This document shows positions 9,631-17,301 of a stretch of DNA of 64,000 bases, one piece after another. Numbering within the stretch: the stretch's first letter is position 1; each line of letters begins with the position of its first letter. Source of the stretch: Bacteroidales bacterium UBA1189 (GTDB taxonomy: Bacteria; Bacteroidota; Bacteroidia; Bacteroidales; Bacteroidaceae). The stretch is from positions 34,738 to 98,737 of the forward strand of contig DBYJ01000026.1 in assembly GCA_002309805.1 (NCBI GenBank). The letters are read 5' to 3'. The notes beneath the pieces were generated by a model that made no database searches, was not told where the DNA came from, and saw nothing but the letters and a program-made list of their open reading frames with translations. The translations under genes were made by a program, and so were the position numbers.

Positions 9631-10467
9631 ATGAAAGTAAAGTTCGACAAAGTCCTTGCCAAGGGATATCTGTGGTTGCTGTTGTTGGTTCTCTACACGC
9701 CCATCGTCATCATTGCCATCTTTTCCTTCACAGAGACGAAGGTGCTGGGCAACTGGACGGGATTCTCGCTCAACCTCTACAAGAACATTTTTGCGGGTGA
9801 TGCCAGCGGCAGCATGCTCTCGGCTATCAAGAACACGCTTATCATTGCCATCATCGCAGCCACCATCTCTACCCTATTGGGCAGTTTCTCAGCCATCGGC
9901 ATCTATAATCTGAAGAACCGTCGTCGCAAGGCCATCACGTTCCTCAACAGCATCCCGATGATTAACCCCGACATCATTACGGGTATTTCGCTGTTCCTGC
10001 TCTTCGTGTGGCTGGGCATCAGCCAGGGTTATACTACCGTCATCCTCGCCCACATCTCGTTCTGTACGCCCTATGTGGTACTGAGCGTGATGCCGCGCTT
10101 AACGGGAATGAATCCCAACATCTACGAAGCTGCCCTTGATCTTGGCGCCACGCCCTTCCAGGCACTCACCAAGGTCATCATCCCCGAAATCAAACCGGGC
10201 ATCGTCAGCGGCTTCATACTCTCCTTCACGCTCTCCATCGATGATTTTGCCGTCAGCCTCTTCACGAAGGGCAACATTGGTTTGGAGACGCTCAGCACCT
10301 ACATCTATTCCGATGCCCGCAAGGGTGGTCTGACGCCCGAACTCCGTGCCCTCTCTACGCTGGTGTTCGTCATCGTCCTCGCCCTGCTCCTTGTCATCAA
10401 TCTGCGTGCTGAACGTATGGCCAAGAAAGAGCGTGAACGTGCTGCAGTATTGAAAATCAAAAAATAG
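9631..10467 (+). CDS. potC: Polyamine ABC transporter permease, PotC type
   Basis: Second permease of the pair, 278 residues, with six predicted helices and the EAA loop EAALDLGATPFQALTKVIIP. The charged C-terminal tail ERMAKKERERAAVLKIKK is longer than needed for the fold and probably cytoplasmic. It follows potB by 19 bases and precedes the binding protein by 47 bases, so the four genes form one unit. Confidence 0.9.
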   Translation: MKVKFDKVLAKGYLWLLLLVLYTPIVIIAIFSFTETKVLGNWTGFSLNLYKNIFAGDASGSMLSAIKNTLIIAIIAATISTLLGSFSAIGIYNLKNRRRKAITFLNSIPMINPDIITGISLFLLFVWLGISQGYTTVILAHISFCTPYVVLSVMPRLTGMNPNIYEAALDLGATPFQALTKVIIPEIKPGIVSGFILSFTLSIDDFAVSLFTKGNIGLETLSTYIYSDARKGGLTPELRALSTLVFVIVLALLLVINLRAERMAKKERERAAVLKIKK

Positions 10468-10514
10468 CACATTTTATCTTATATTATTCACATCAAAATC
10501 CTAACTGAAAAGAA

Positions 10515-11840
10515 ATGAAACAAATCATCCGTATCTTTGCTCTTGCTGCAGCGCTGCTGCTGGGTTTCACCTTCCAGGCCGATGCCAAGGATCGTGAGCA
10601 TACGCTGAAAATCTACAACTGGGCCGACTACATCGATGAGGACCTGTTGGAAGAATTCAAAGTATGGTATCACGAACAAACGGGCGAAGAGGTTGACATC
10701 ATTTACCAGCTTTTTGACATCAACGAGGTCATGCTGGCTAAGATTGAGACGGGGCACGAGGACTTCGATGTCGTCTGCCCCTCGGAGTATATCATCGACC
10801 GCATGCTGAAGAACAACCTTCTGCTCCCCCTCGACCGCAACTTTGGCCGCACTACGGACTACACAGGAAATGTGGCACCGTTTATGCGCAATATGCTTGC
10901 AAGCTTCGACAAGCCGGGCAAGAAGGCTAATGACTATGCCGTTCCCTACATGTGGGGCACCACGGGATGGCTCTATAATCCCAAATACGTCAGCGATGAG
11001 GATGCCAGCACCTGGGCCACGCTCTGGAACAGCCGCTACACGGGACACATCCTTGTTAAAGATGCCGTACATGATGTTTCAGGTGCAATTCTGACCTACG
11101 TCCGCCAGCAGGATATCCTTGATGGCAAAGTTACCCGTCAGCAGCTGATGAATGACGCCAGCGACGAGGCCATTGCCCTTATCGAGGACACGCTGAAGGC
11201 TGCCAAGAACATGGGCAACATCTCTGGCTGGGAGGTCGATTTCGGTAAGGAGATGATGACCAAGGGAAAGATTTGGCTTAACCTGAGCTGGAGTGGCGAT
11301 GCCATGTTTGCTATCGAAGAGGCTGCCGAAATCGGCACCGAGCTGCGCTATCAGGTTCCGAAGGAAGGCTCTAATGTGTGGTTCGACGGTTGGGTAATCC
11401 CCAAATATGCTAAGAACACCAAGGCTGCCAACTACTTCATCAACTACATGTGTCTGCCCGAAAACGCTCTTCGTAACATGGATGTTGTGGGCTACGTCAG
11501 CGCTATTGCCTCTCCCGAGGTCCTGGAGGCCAAAATTGATGAATCCATCACCACGCCCATAAACCTCAGCTACTTCTTCGGAGAGGGTTGTGACAGCGTA
11601 TTTGTCAACGACGTGCAGTACCCCGATGCCAGCGTCATTGAGCGTTGCGCCGTCATGTGCGACTATGGCGACCGCACCAAGGATATGCTGGAAATGTGGA
11701 GCCGCATCAAGGGCGACAGCATGGGAACATGGGTCTATGTCGTCATCGGTGTCGTTCTCATTGCTGCTATCGCCGCTGCCATCAGTTCCAAAAAGAAGAA
11801 CGCAAAGAAGTCCAAGAAATCCAGTAAAAAAAGAAGATAA
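10515..11840 (+). CDS. potD: Polyamine-binding protein PotD with a C-terminal membrane anchor
   Basis: Substrate-binding protein of the pot system. After the signal (MKQIIRIFALAAALLLGFTF) the mature start HTLKIYNWADYIDEDLL is the classic PotD/PotF opening, followed by FDVVCPSEYIIDRML and PYMWGTTGWLYNP. Unlike usual soluble periplasmic PotD, the last 40 residues form a hydrophobic helix (WVYVVIGVVLIAAIAAAI, near 404-421) and a Lys/Ser-rich tail. This suggests inner-membrane tethering with the tail in the cytoplasm. Whether it binds putrescine or spermidine cannot be decided. Its TAA touches the next ATG. Confidence 0.9.
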   Translation: MKQIIRIFALAAALLLGFTFQADAKDREHTLKIYNWADYIDEDLLEEFKVWYHEQTGEEVDIIYQLFDINEVMLAKIETGHEDFDVVCPSEYIIDRMLKNNLLLPLDRNFGRTTDYTGNVAPFMRNMLASFDKPGKKANDYAVPYMWGTTGWLYNPKYVSDEDASTWATLWNSRYTGHILVKDAVHDVSGAILTYVRQQDILDGKVTRQQLMNDASDEAIALIEDTLKAAKNMGNISGWEVDFGKEMMTKGKIWLNLSWSGDAMFAIEEAAEIGTELRYQVPKEGSNVWFDGWVIPKYAKNTKAANYFINYMCLPENALRNMDVVGYVSAIASPEVLEAKIDESITTPINLSYFFGEGCDSVFVNDVQYPDASVIERCAVMCDYGDRTKDMLEMWSRIKGDSMGTWVYVVIGVVLIAAIAAAISSKKKNAKKSKKSSKKRR

Positions 11841-12593
11841 ATGAATCCGTCCGATAGCATCGTCATCATTCCCACCTATAACGAAAAGGAGAACATCGAG
11901 AACATTATCCGCGCTGTCTTTGCGCTGGAAAAGGTGTTCCATATCCTGGTCATCGAGGATGGCTCACCCGACGGAACCGCCGACATCGTGCGCCGTCTGC
12001 AAGGTGAGTTCCCCGACCGTCTGTTTATGGTGGAACGAAGTGGTAAACAGGGTCTCGGAACGGCCTATATCTGCGGATTCAAGTGGGGACTAGAGCACAA
12101 CTACGACTACATTTTCGAGATGGATGCCGACTTCAGCCACTCCCCTGCCGACCTGCCGCGACTCTATGCCGCCTGCGCTGATGAGGGTTATGATCTCGCT
12201 ATCGGAAGCCGCTATGTCAGTGGAGTCAACGTCATCAACTGGCCTATGAGCCGTGTGCTGATGTCCTATTACGCCAGCCGCTATGTACAATTTATCACGG
12301 GAATTCCCGTTCGCGACACTACAGCTGGCTTCAAATGCTATCGCCGCCGTGTACTGGAAACCATTAATCTTGATGGTGTTCGTTTCAAAGGCTACGCATT
12401 CCAAATAGAGATGAAACACACCACATGGAAATGTGGTTTCCGCATCAAGGAGGTTCCAGTCATCTTTATCAACCGTGAACTCGGCACCAGCAAGATGAAC
12501 AGTAGTATCTTTGGTGAAGCTGTCTTTGGCGTCCTACGCCTCCGTTGGGATGGTTGGTTCAAGAAATACCCGAAAGCAAAGGATAAGAATTAA
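11841..12593 (+). CDS. Polyprenol-phosphate mannosyltransferase-like GT2 enzyme
   Basis: A 250-residue glycosyltransferase family 2 protein of the dolichol-phosphate mannose synthase type. The N-terminal IIPTYNEKENIE, the DGSPDGTAD metal/nucleotide loop, EMDADFSHSP (near residue 93) and DTTAGFKCYRRRVLE match this family closely. There is no C-terminal membrane helix, so it works at the inner face of the cytoplasmic membrane, transferring a sugar from a nucleotide sugar to polyprenyl phosphate. It begins immediately after the potD stop and may be cotranscribed with pot, though a functional link to polyamines is not evident. Confidence 0.87.
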   Translation: MNPSDSIVIIPTYNEKENIENIIRAVFALEKVFHILVIEDGSPDGTADIVRRLQGEFPDRLFMVERSGKQGLGTAYICGFKWGLEHNYDYIFEMDADFSHSPADLPRLYAACADEGYDLAIGSRYVSGVNVINWPMSRVLMSYYASRYVQFITGIPVRDTTAGFKCYRRRVLETINLDGVRFKGYAFQIEMKHTTWKCGFRIKEVPVIFINRELGTSKMNSSIFGEAVFGVLRLRWDGWFKKYPKAKDKN

Positions 12594-12611
12594 ACTGCGG
12601 CTTGTCGTATC

Positions 12612-13976
12612 ATGCAGCGCACAATCATCCAAAACGCCACGATTGTCAACGAAGGCCGTACCTTCGTCGGTTCGGTGGTAATGGAGGATGAGAAGATAAC
12701 GCAGGTCATTGAAGGAGTAGAGACGCCACATTGTGACGTCTCTACAATTATCGACGCCACAGGCATGCTTCTTCTCCCTGGCGTTATCGACGAGCATGTC
12801 CATTTCCGCGAGCCGGGGATGACGCACAAGGCTACCATTGCCAGCGAAAGCCTTAAGGCAGTCATGGGCGGCGTTACGAGTTTCATGGATATGCCCAACT
12901 GCATCCCACAGACCACAACCATTGAACTCCTCGAAGCCAAGCACCGCATCGCCGAAGCATGCAGCCCTGCTAACTGGTCGTTCTATTTGGGGGCGACAAA
13001 AGACAATCTTTCTGAAATCGAACACCTCGAACCTACCACGAACTGCGGCATCAAAGTCTTTATGGGAAGCAGCACAGGTGGAATGCTTTTGGGCGATGAC
13101 GAATCGCTTTATGCCGTTTTTCGCAGCACTCCCCTCCCCATCGCCCTTCATTGCGAAGACCAAGACATTATATCCGCCAACATTGAGAAATTGAAAAAAG
13201 AGGAATTAGAAATTAGGAATTGTCCTGTGGTTGAAGGTGGAACGCAGCCCAATTTTCATTCCTCTTCCCAAATTTCTAATTATTCAATTCCTAATTCCCA
13301 AGATCTTCCCCTCCGTTATCATCCCCTCATCCGCAGCGAAGAGGCATGCTATCGTTCGTCTGCCCGTGCTGTTGAGATAGCTTCAAAGACGGGTGCAAGC
13401 ATCCATATTCTTCATATCAGTACCGCACGAGAACTTACACTCTTCCAACGTGGCCCCGTAAAGGATAAGCAGATAACCGCTGAGGCATGCATCCCCCATC
13501 TCCTTTACTCCGATGCCGACTATGCTACGATGGGGACGGCTATCAAGTGCAATCCTGCCATTAAGACCGCTGCCGATCGTGAAGCCCTGCGCCGCGCCAT
13601 CCGAGAAGAGGTTATCGATACCGTAGCTACCGACCACGCTCCGCACACTCCTGCCGATAAAGAGGGCGGTGCCCTGCGTGCTGCTTCCGGCATCGCTACC
13701 CTGCCCCACTCTCTGACGGCTATGCTCACTTTGGCCGATGAAGGTTGCTTCGACATAACTGATGTTGTTCGTACCATGTGCCACAACCCCGCTCTTCGCT
13801 ACAGCATCGCTCATCGTGGTTTCATTCGCCCAGATTATCAAGCCGACCTTGTATTGATTAATAAGACCGACAACGTTTGGATGGTTCAGAAGACTTGGGT
13901 CAACGGCATCCTTGCCTACTCTGAGGGAACTGTCAACCCCACCGCTCGAGGCCAACGACTTATCTTCGACCGATAA
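12612..13976 (+). CDS. pyrC: Dihydroorotase with two in-frame palindromic insertions
   Basis: Converts carbamoyl aspartate to dihydroorotate in pyrimidine synthesis. All metal ligands of class I dihydroorotases are visible: HVHFREPG (His62, His64), the carboxylated Lys in GIKVFMGSSTGG (near 148), ALHCED (near 180), ILHIST (near 267) and the catalytic Asp in ATDHAPH (near 340). The protein carries two odd segments lacking in ordinary homologues: around residues 36-45, encoded by a palindrome, and around 195-232 (KKEELEIRNC to SIPNSQD), encoded by an AT-rich palindromic repeat. Both keep the frame and avoid the active-site blocks, so the enzyme is probably functional. Confidence 0.92.
   Translation: MQRTIIQNATIVNEGRTFVGSVVMEDEKITQVIEGVETPHCDVSTIIDATGMLLLPGVIDEHVHFREPGMTHKATIASESLKAVMGGVTSFMDMPNCIPQTTTIELLEAKHRIAEACSPANWSFYLGATKDNLSEIEHLEPTTNCGIKVFMGSSTGGMLLGDDESLYAVFRSTPLPIALHCEDQDIISANIEKLKKEELEIRNCPVVEGGTQPNFHSSSQISNYSIPNSQDLPLRYHPLIRSEEACYRSSARAVEIASKTGASIHILHISTARELTLFQRGPVKDKQITAEACIPHLLYSDADYATMGTAIKCNPAIKTAADREALRRAIREEVIDTVATDHAPHTPADKEGGALRAASGIATLPHSLTAMLTLADEGCFDITDVVRTMCHNPALRYSIAHRGFIRPDYQADLVLINKTDNVWMVQKTWVNGILAYSEGTVNPTARGQRLIFDR
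12717..12745. repeat. GTAGAGACG palindrome inside pyrC
   Basis: A 29-bp near-perfect palindrome: arms GTAGAGACG (12717-12725) and CGTCTCTAC (12737-12745), with CACA/TGTG pairing inside and one mismatch. It is translated in frame near the N terminus of PyrC. A relative sits in noncoding DNA at 37654-37675. Confidence 0.8.
13204..13294. repeat. AT-rich inverted repeat inside pyrC
   Basis: AATTAGAAATT (13204-13214) pairs with AATTTCTAATT (13271-13281), and TTAGGAATTG (13213-13222) pairs with CAATTCCTAA (13285-13294). The stretch is translated in frame as a hydrophilic loop absent from typical dihydroorotases. Confidence 0.8.
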
Positions 13977-14070
13977 TAATTATCGCATTAGACGGAGCAT
14001 TTTTTTCAGAATCAGAATAAAACTGTTTCTTCTCAGGAATGAGTCTCGGCTTTTTTCCAACGTTTGACAT

Positions 14071-14148
14071 TATTTATAAACACGGGCGGCGTTTATATAA
14101 ACAGGGGCCGTGTTTATATAAACAGGGGCGCTGTTTATAAACAGAGTT
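14071..14148. repeat. 21-bp tandem array, GTTTATATAAAC family (copy 1)
   Basis: Between pyrC and the next promoter, GTTTATATAAAC or GTTTATAAAC recurs at 14091, 14112 and 14133, preceded by a variant at 14071, with G/C-rich spacers such as AGGGGCCGT. Each unit is itself palindromic. The 284-base gap contains no gene and no clear terminator hairpin other than what these units could form. Confidence 0.8.
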
Positions 14149-14223
14149 AGCAAATCAGAAAATAGGCTTTAATGGGACTTCATATATATAGGTATGCTGC
14201 GACTAGTAAAAAACAAAAATTAT

Positions 14224-14255
14224 TTTGTTTTTTCGCTCGCCTTGAGCTACCTTTG
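14224..14255 (+). promoter_or_regulatory. Bacteroidetes promoter, leaderless spacing
   Basis: TTTG at 14224-14227, a 20-base spacer, and TACCTTTG at 14248-14255 fit the -33/-7 consensus exactly. The start codon is at 14261, so transcription would begin at or within a base or two of the ATG, predicting a leaderless message. Confidence 0.75.
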
Positions 14256-14260
14256 TCGGC

Positions 14261-15034
14261 ATGATTCGAAAATTCCGATATTCCGTTCAAGAACTTGTGC
14301 CCTATATTGACTGGGGATACTTCTTCCACGCGTGGCAGGTGAAGGGGGATTCAGAGCAAGGTACGGAGTTGAAAATGGAGGCTATTCGGATGCTGGAATC
14401 ATTGGATGACAGTATTGGAGCCGAAGCGATCTATCGGAGCATGAAGGTTCACAGCGAAAACGAGGACATCGTCATTGACGAGATTGAAGATAATGCCTTA
14501 GGGCAGCACCAGCGTCAATTAATTCCCTTGTTGCGGCAGCAAAGTCTGGGGGCTAATGGAATTGCACTTTGTTTAGCGGATTTCGTCAATCCAAAAGGTG
14601 ACGCGATTGGATTGTTTGCTACGACCTGTGCGTTGAAGGCACGAAAAGATGCTGACCCTTACGAGAGCCTGATGATGCAGACGCTTGCCACCCGTTTGGC
14701 TGAAGCTGCGGCAGAAAAAGTCGATGAAGAGACCTTGATGAGTATAGAATCGGACAAAGGTATCCGTCCTGCTGTAGGGTATCCAAGTCTACCTGACCTC
14801 TCTGTCAACTTCATGTTGGATGAGTTAATTGATATGAAGTCTATCGGCATTACGTTGACAGAGAATGGTGCCATGAATCCACCTTCGTCTGTATCTGGGC
14901 TTATCATCCGTTACCCTGCAGCGCACTACTTCAGTATAGGTCGCATCAGCGAGGAGCAGTTTGAGGATTATACGCGGCGTCGCGGTCTTCCTCCAGAGCG
15001 GATGCGCCAATTCCTTCATGCGGTGTTGGATTAA
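14261..15034 (+). CDS. Stand-alone MetH reactivation (vitamin B12-dependent methionine synthase activation) domain protein
   Basis: A 257-residue protein matching the C-terminal activation domain of cobalamin-dependent methionine synthase, normally fused to MetH. Visible blocks are YIDWGYFFHAWQV at the start, SLGANGIALCLADFVNP (near 103), GIRPAVGYPSLPD (near 167), the SAM-site region, and SVSGLIIRYPAAHYFSIGRI near the end. The domain binds S-adenosylmethionine and supports reductive methylation of inactive cob(II)alamin. The rest of MetH is not nearby, so a split MetH acting in trans is inferred. Both PlsC and this gene appear to share the leaderless promoter. Confidence 0.85.
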   Translation: MIRKFRYSVQELVPYIDWGYFFHAWQVKGDSEQGTELKMEAIRMLESLDDSIGAEAIYRSMKVHSENEDIVIDEIEDNALGQHQRQLIPLLRQQSLGANGIALCLADFVNPKGDAIGLFATTCALKARKDADPYESLMMQTLATRLAEAAAEKVDEETLMSIESDKGIRPAVGYPSLPDLSVNFMLDELIDMKSIGITLTENGAMNPPSSVSGLIIRYPAAHYFSIGRISEEQFEDYTRRRGLPPERMRQFLHAVLD

Positions 15035-15072
15035 GTCAAAATGTCAACAAGTCAACAATCACATTGAGAATT

Positions 15073-15804
15073 ATGAAACTGCTTTATCTCATTTACCAGT
15101 ACTGCATCGCGTTTCCCGTGATGCTTGTGGTGTCTGTCTTTTGTGCATTGGCAGCCATTGTCTGCGGCACGCTGTTCGGCATGGAGGCTGGATGGTGGAC
15201 GGCACGAGTATGGGGATGGCTGTTCTGCCGTGTTTTCCTGCTCCCCGTCAAGGTGGAGGGAAAAGAGAAACTCGACCGCCGGCAGTCATACATCTTTGTG
15301 GGCAACCATCAGAGCATGTTTGACATTTTCCTGATGCTGGGATTCCTGCCCCACCGATTCAAATGGATGATGAAGAAAGAGCTTTCACGCATTCCGCTGA
15401 TTGGCTATGCTTGCAAGTGTTGCGGTTTCATTACCGTTGATAGGTCGAGCAAGGCCGACATTGTACATACGATGTCGCAGGCCGACGAAATGCTGCGCCG
15501 TCACAACTCATTGGCAATGTTCGCCGAGGGAACTCGCACCCTTACGGGAAAGTTAGGGCAATTCAAACGGGGAGCTTTCAAACTGGCTATGGAGCAGCAA
15601 CTGCCCATTGTGCCCCTCAGCATTAACGGTACATTTGAGGTGATGCCGAAAGGACGCAAATACGTCCGGCACTATCCTCTACGCCTTGTCATCCACGACC
15701 CAATTTTCCCTCAAGGCTCTGACGCAGCGGAAATGGATCGTCTGCGCGACGTTACACGCGAAGCAGTCCTTTCCAGATTAGACGAGCAGTATAAAGAGGG
15801 TTAA
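15073..15804 (+). CDS. plsC: 1-acyl-sn-glycerol-3-phosphate acyltransferase
   Basis: Acylates lysophosphatidic acid to phosphatidic acid at the inner membrane. The acyltransferase motifs are clear: NHQSMFD (about 78-84), EGTRT (near 153) and the downstream VPLSINGTFEVMPKGR block. N-terminal hydrophobic helices anchor it. The frame extends three codons further to a TTG at 15064, but the ATG at 15073 (MKLLYLIYQY) is the natural start. It follows the MetH activation gene by 38 bases containing a GTCAACAAGTCAAC repeat. Confidence 0.9.
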   Translation: MKLLYLIYQYCIAFPVMLVVSVFCALAAIVCGTLFGMEAGWWTARVWGWLFCRVFLLPVKVEGKEKLDRRQSYIFVGNHQSMFDIFLMLGFLPHRFKWMMKKELSRIPLIGYACKCCGFITVDRSSKADIVHTMSQADEMLRRHNSLAMFAEGTRTLTGKLGQFKRGAFKLAMEQQLPIVPLSINGTFEVMPKGRKYVRHYPLRLVIHDPIFPQGSDAAEMDRLRDVTREAVLSRLDEQYKEG

Positions 15805-15840
15805 TGATTAAGGGTTAAAGATAAAAGGGGCTAGGGGAAG

Positions 15841-16548
15841 TTAGTTTCCCGAAGCGAGATTCTGCTGCGACATCTCGCGGTTAGCCGCCATCACATAGTT
15901 ACGGACGAGGGGATTCTCCTTGAATTCCTGGGGGGCATCGTCAAGCACTTGGCGGATAAGCGGAGTTATCATCGGACGAGGAAGACCATACGAAAGCATC
16001 CCGAAACCGCAAAGCCCCAATACATTTGAATAGTTCGTGCGGATAAAGCCCGTTATAAGCTCAGTCATCGACTCGGAAATGGAGGTGTATACCGAATCAA
16101 CATAATGACGCACAGCGTCAGCACTATTCCCATTCATAATCATCTGCGACTCGGTGCGTCCCAGTTCATTTACTTGCGAATCAAGTTTATTCTTTTCATC
16201 AAAGAATGAATAGAGGGCATTGTTGAGCGGTGTGCCGGAAACGCGGTATGCCAATCCTGTGAGGCTGACATTGAGGACGCCTTCCTCGAGGACAATGGGG
16301 ATGAGCGGTGTATCATCGACAAACAACGTGGCAATGGCAACGGAATCCAAATGTCCTTTCATGGCAAACGTTCCGTGTGTTACCTCGCAGGAATCCACCG
16401 AAATCCACAGTCCTTCTATCGTCGGAACCTTCAATATTACTTGCCGCCCCTTGAAATGGGACACATCTGTCGTGCCCTTGACAAAATAGGTGTTCTGACA
16501 AGAGGCAAGCAGTAAAGCAGACAGTAGAAACGATGAGAATCCTTTCAC
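15841..16548 (-). CDS. DUF4369-domain lipoprotein
   Basis: A 235-residue lipoprotein: signal MKGFSSFLLSALLLASC with a typical lipobox (Cys17), then a DUF4369-like beta-sandwich (VKGTTDVSHFKGRQVIL to DSCEVTHGTFAMKG) and a helical second half. DUF4369 commonly precedes thioredoxin-like AhpC/TSA domains in Bacteroidetes, but no thioredoxin CxxC domain is present here. Function unknown. It lies downstream of a strong terminator and has its own -7-like box (TATTTTTG at 16573-16580, minus strand) inside that terminator. Confidence 0.7.
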   Translation of the reverse strand: MKGFSSFLLSALLLASCQNTYFVKGTTDVSHFKGRQVILKVPTIEGLWISVDSCEVTHGTFAMKGHLDSVAIATLFVDDTPLIPIVLEEGVLNVSLTGLAYRVSGTPLNNALYSFFDEKNKLDSQVNELGRTESQMIMNGNSADAVRHYVDSVYTSISESMTELITGFIRTNYSNVLGLCGFGMLSYGLPRPMITPLIRQVLDDAPQEFKENPLVRNYVMAANREMSQQNLASGN

Positions 16549-16573
16549 TTGTGTTCAAAACTGAAAACGATGC

Positions 16574-16616
16574 AAAAATAAAACGTTCCCGCGAAATGAG
16601 GAAACGTTTTATTTTT
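16574..16616 (-). terminator. Strong hairpin terminator for the DUF4954-SIS-FtsB operon
   Basis: AAAAATAAAACGTT (16574-16587) pairs perfectly with AACGTTTTATTTTT (16603-16616). The symmetric A/T arms make it usable from both strands. It lies about 50 bases past the stop of the membrane protein gene at 16668. Confidence 0.8.
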
Positions 16617-16667
16617 GTTTAAGAAAGAAGGGCGTTTTTTTATTTATTTTTTCATTTGTGAAATGAA

Positions 16668-17003
16668 TTAATCCTTCTTTGCTTCTTGCGGGATGCGGAA
16701 CGAGGTGTAGAGTTCAATGATAGCAGCGACGAGCAGACAGACCACCCATTCGTTGTGGTGAAGGGTGAGCATAAGCACTCCCGTAAGCACCAGAAGGAAC
16801 GCACCTATCAACTGCTGGCGACGCAGGCGGCGGATGACAAAGCTATCGCCGGTGTATTTATCTGTCACCTGGGCGATGCCGAAGAGCACGGCACCAACCA
16901 AATATAGATATGGAGCCCACGGCCAGCGGGTTATCATGACTGCTGCCCCCACAAAGAGTAGGATGCCGCCAATGGCATAGAGAATCTGCCTCATTCCTTT
17001 CAT
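16668..17003 (-). CDS. Small integral membrane protein of unknown function
   Basis: A 111-residue protein with four likely transmembrane helices (around ILYAIGGILLFVGAAVMI, YLYLVGAVLFGIA, LIGAFLLVLTGVLML and WVVCLLVAAIIELYT) and a basic loop RRLRRQQ between the second and third. No known motif recognised. It overlaps the upstream FtsB-like gene by four bases, so the two are translationally coupled, which hints at a role near the envelope or division site. Confidence 0.7.
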   Translation of the reverse strand: MKGMRQILYAIGGILLFVGAAVMITRWPWAPYLYLVGAVLFGIAQVTDKYTGDSFVIRRLRRQQLIGAFLLVLTGVLMLTLHHNEWVVCLLVAAIIELYTSFRIPQEAKKD

Positions 17004-17296
17004 CGGATGATAAAGACTTCTTCCCCAGCCTCGTGCATGCCGTATTGTTCACGGGCAATCTTCTCAAGACTCTTTCCATCGGTCTCAAGGGCTTTCAGTT
17101 CGCTCCAAAGCGAATCACAAGTCTCCTTGTAGTTGTCGCGCTGCGAGGTGAGGCGACTGATTTCATAGCGGTTTTTCAACCGCACCATCAGATTGTTTTT
17201 GTCAAGGAAACAGACAATGGCCAAAAAAGCAAGGACGGTAAGAAAATACTTGTGCCGCCCCACGTAGTGCCAAAGCTGGGAAAGAAACTTTTTCAT
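17000..17296 (-). CDS. FtsB/DivIC-type septum formation initiator
   Basis: A 98-residue bitopic membrane protein: short cytoplasmic N terminus, one transmembrane helix (YFLTVLAFLAIVCFL), then a periplasmic coiled coil (LKNRYEISRLTSQRDNY) ending in EKIAREQYGMHEAGEEVF, which is the conserved FtsB/DivIC C-terminal turn. It would form part of the FtsQLB complex that controls septal wall synthesis. Five bases separate it from the SIS-domain gene upstream. Confidence 0.85.
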   Translation of the reverse strand: MKKFLSQLWHYVGRHKYFLTVLAFLAIVCFLDKNNLMVRLKNRYEISRLTSQRDNYKETCDSLWSELKALETDGKSLEKIAREQYGMHEAGEEVFIIR

Positions 17297-17301
17297 AATC
17301 C

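Noticed and set aside
12612..13976. pyrC as a pseudogene because of its inserts
   Set aside because: Both inserts keep the frame and all metal ligands and catalytic blocks are present.
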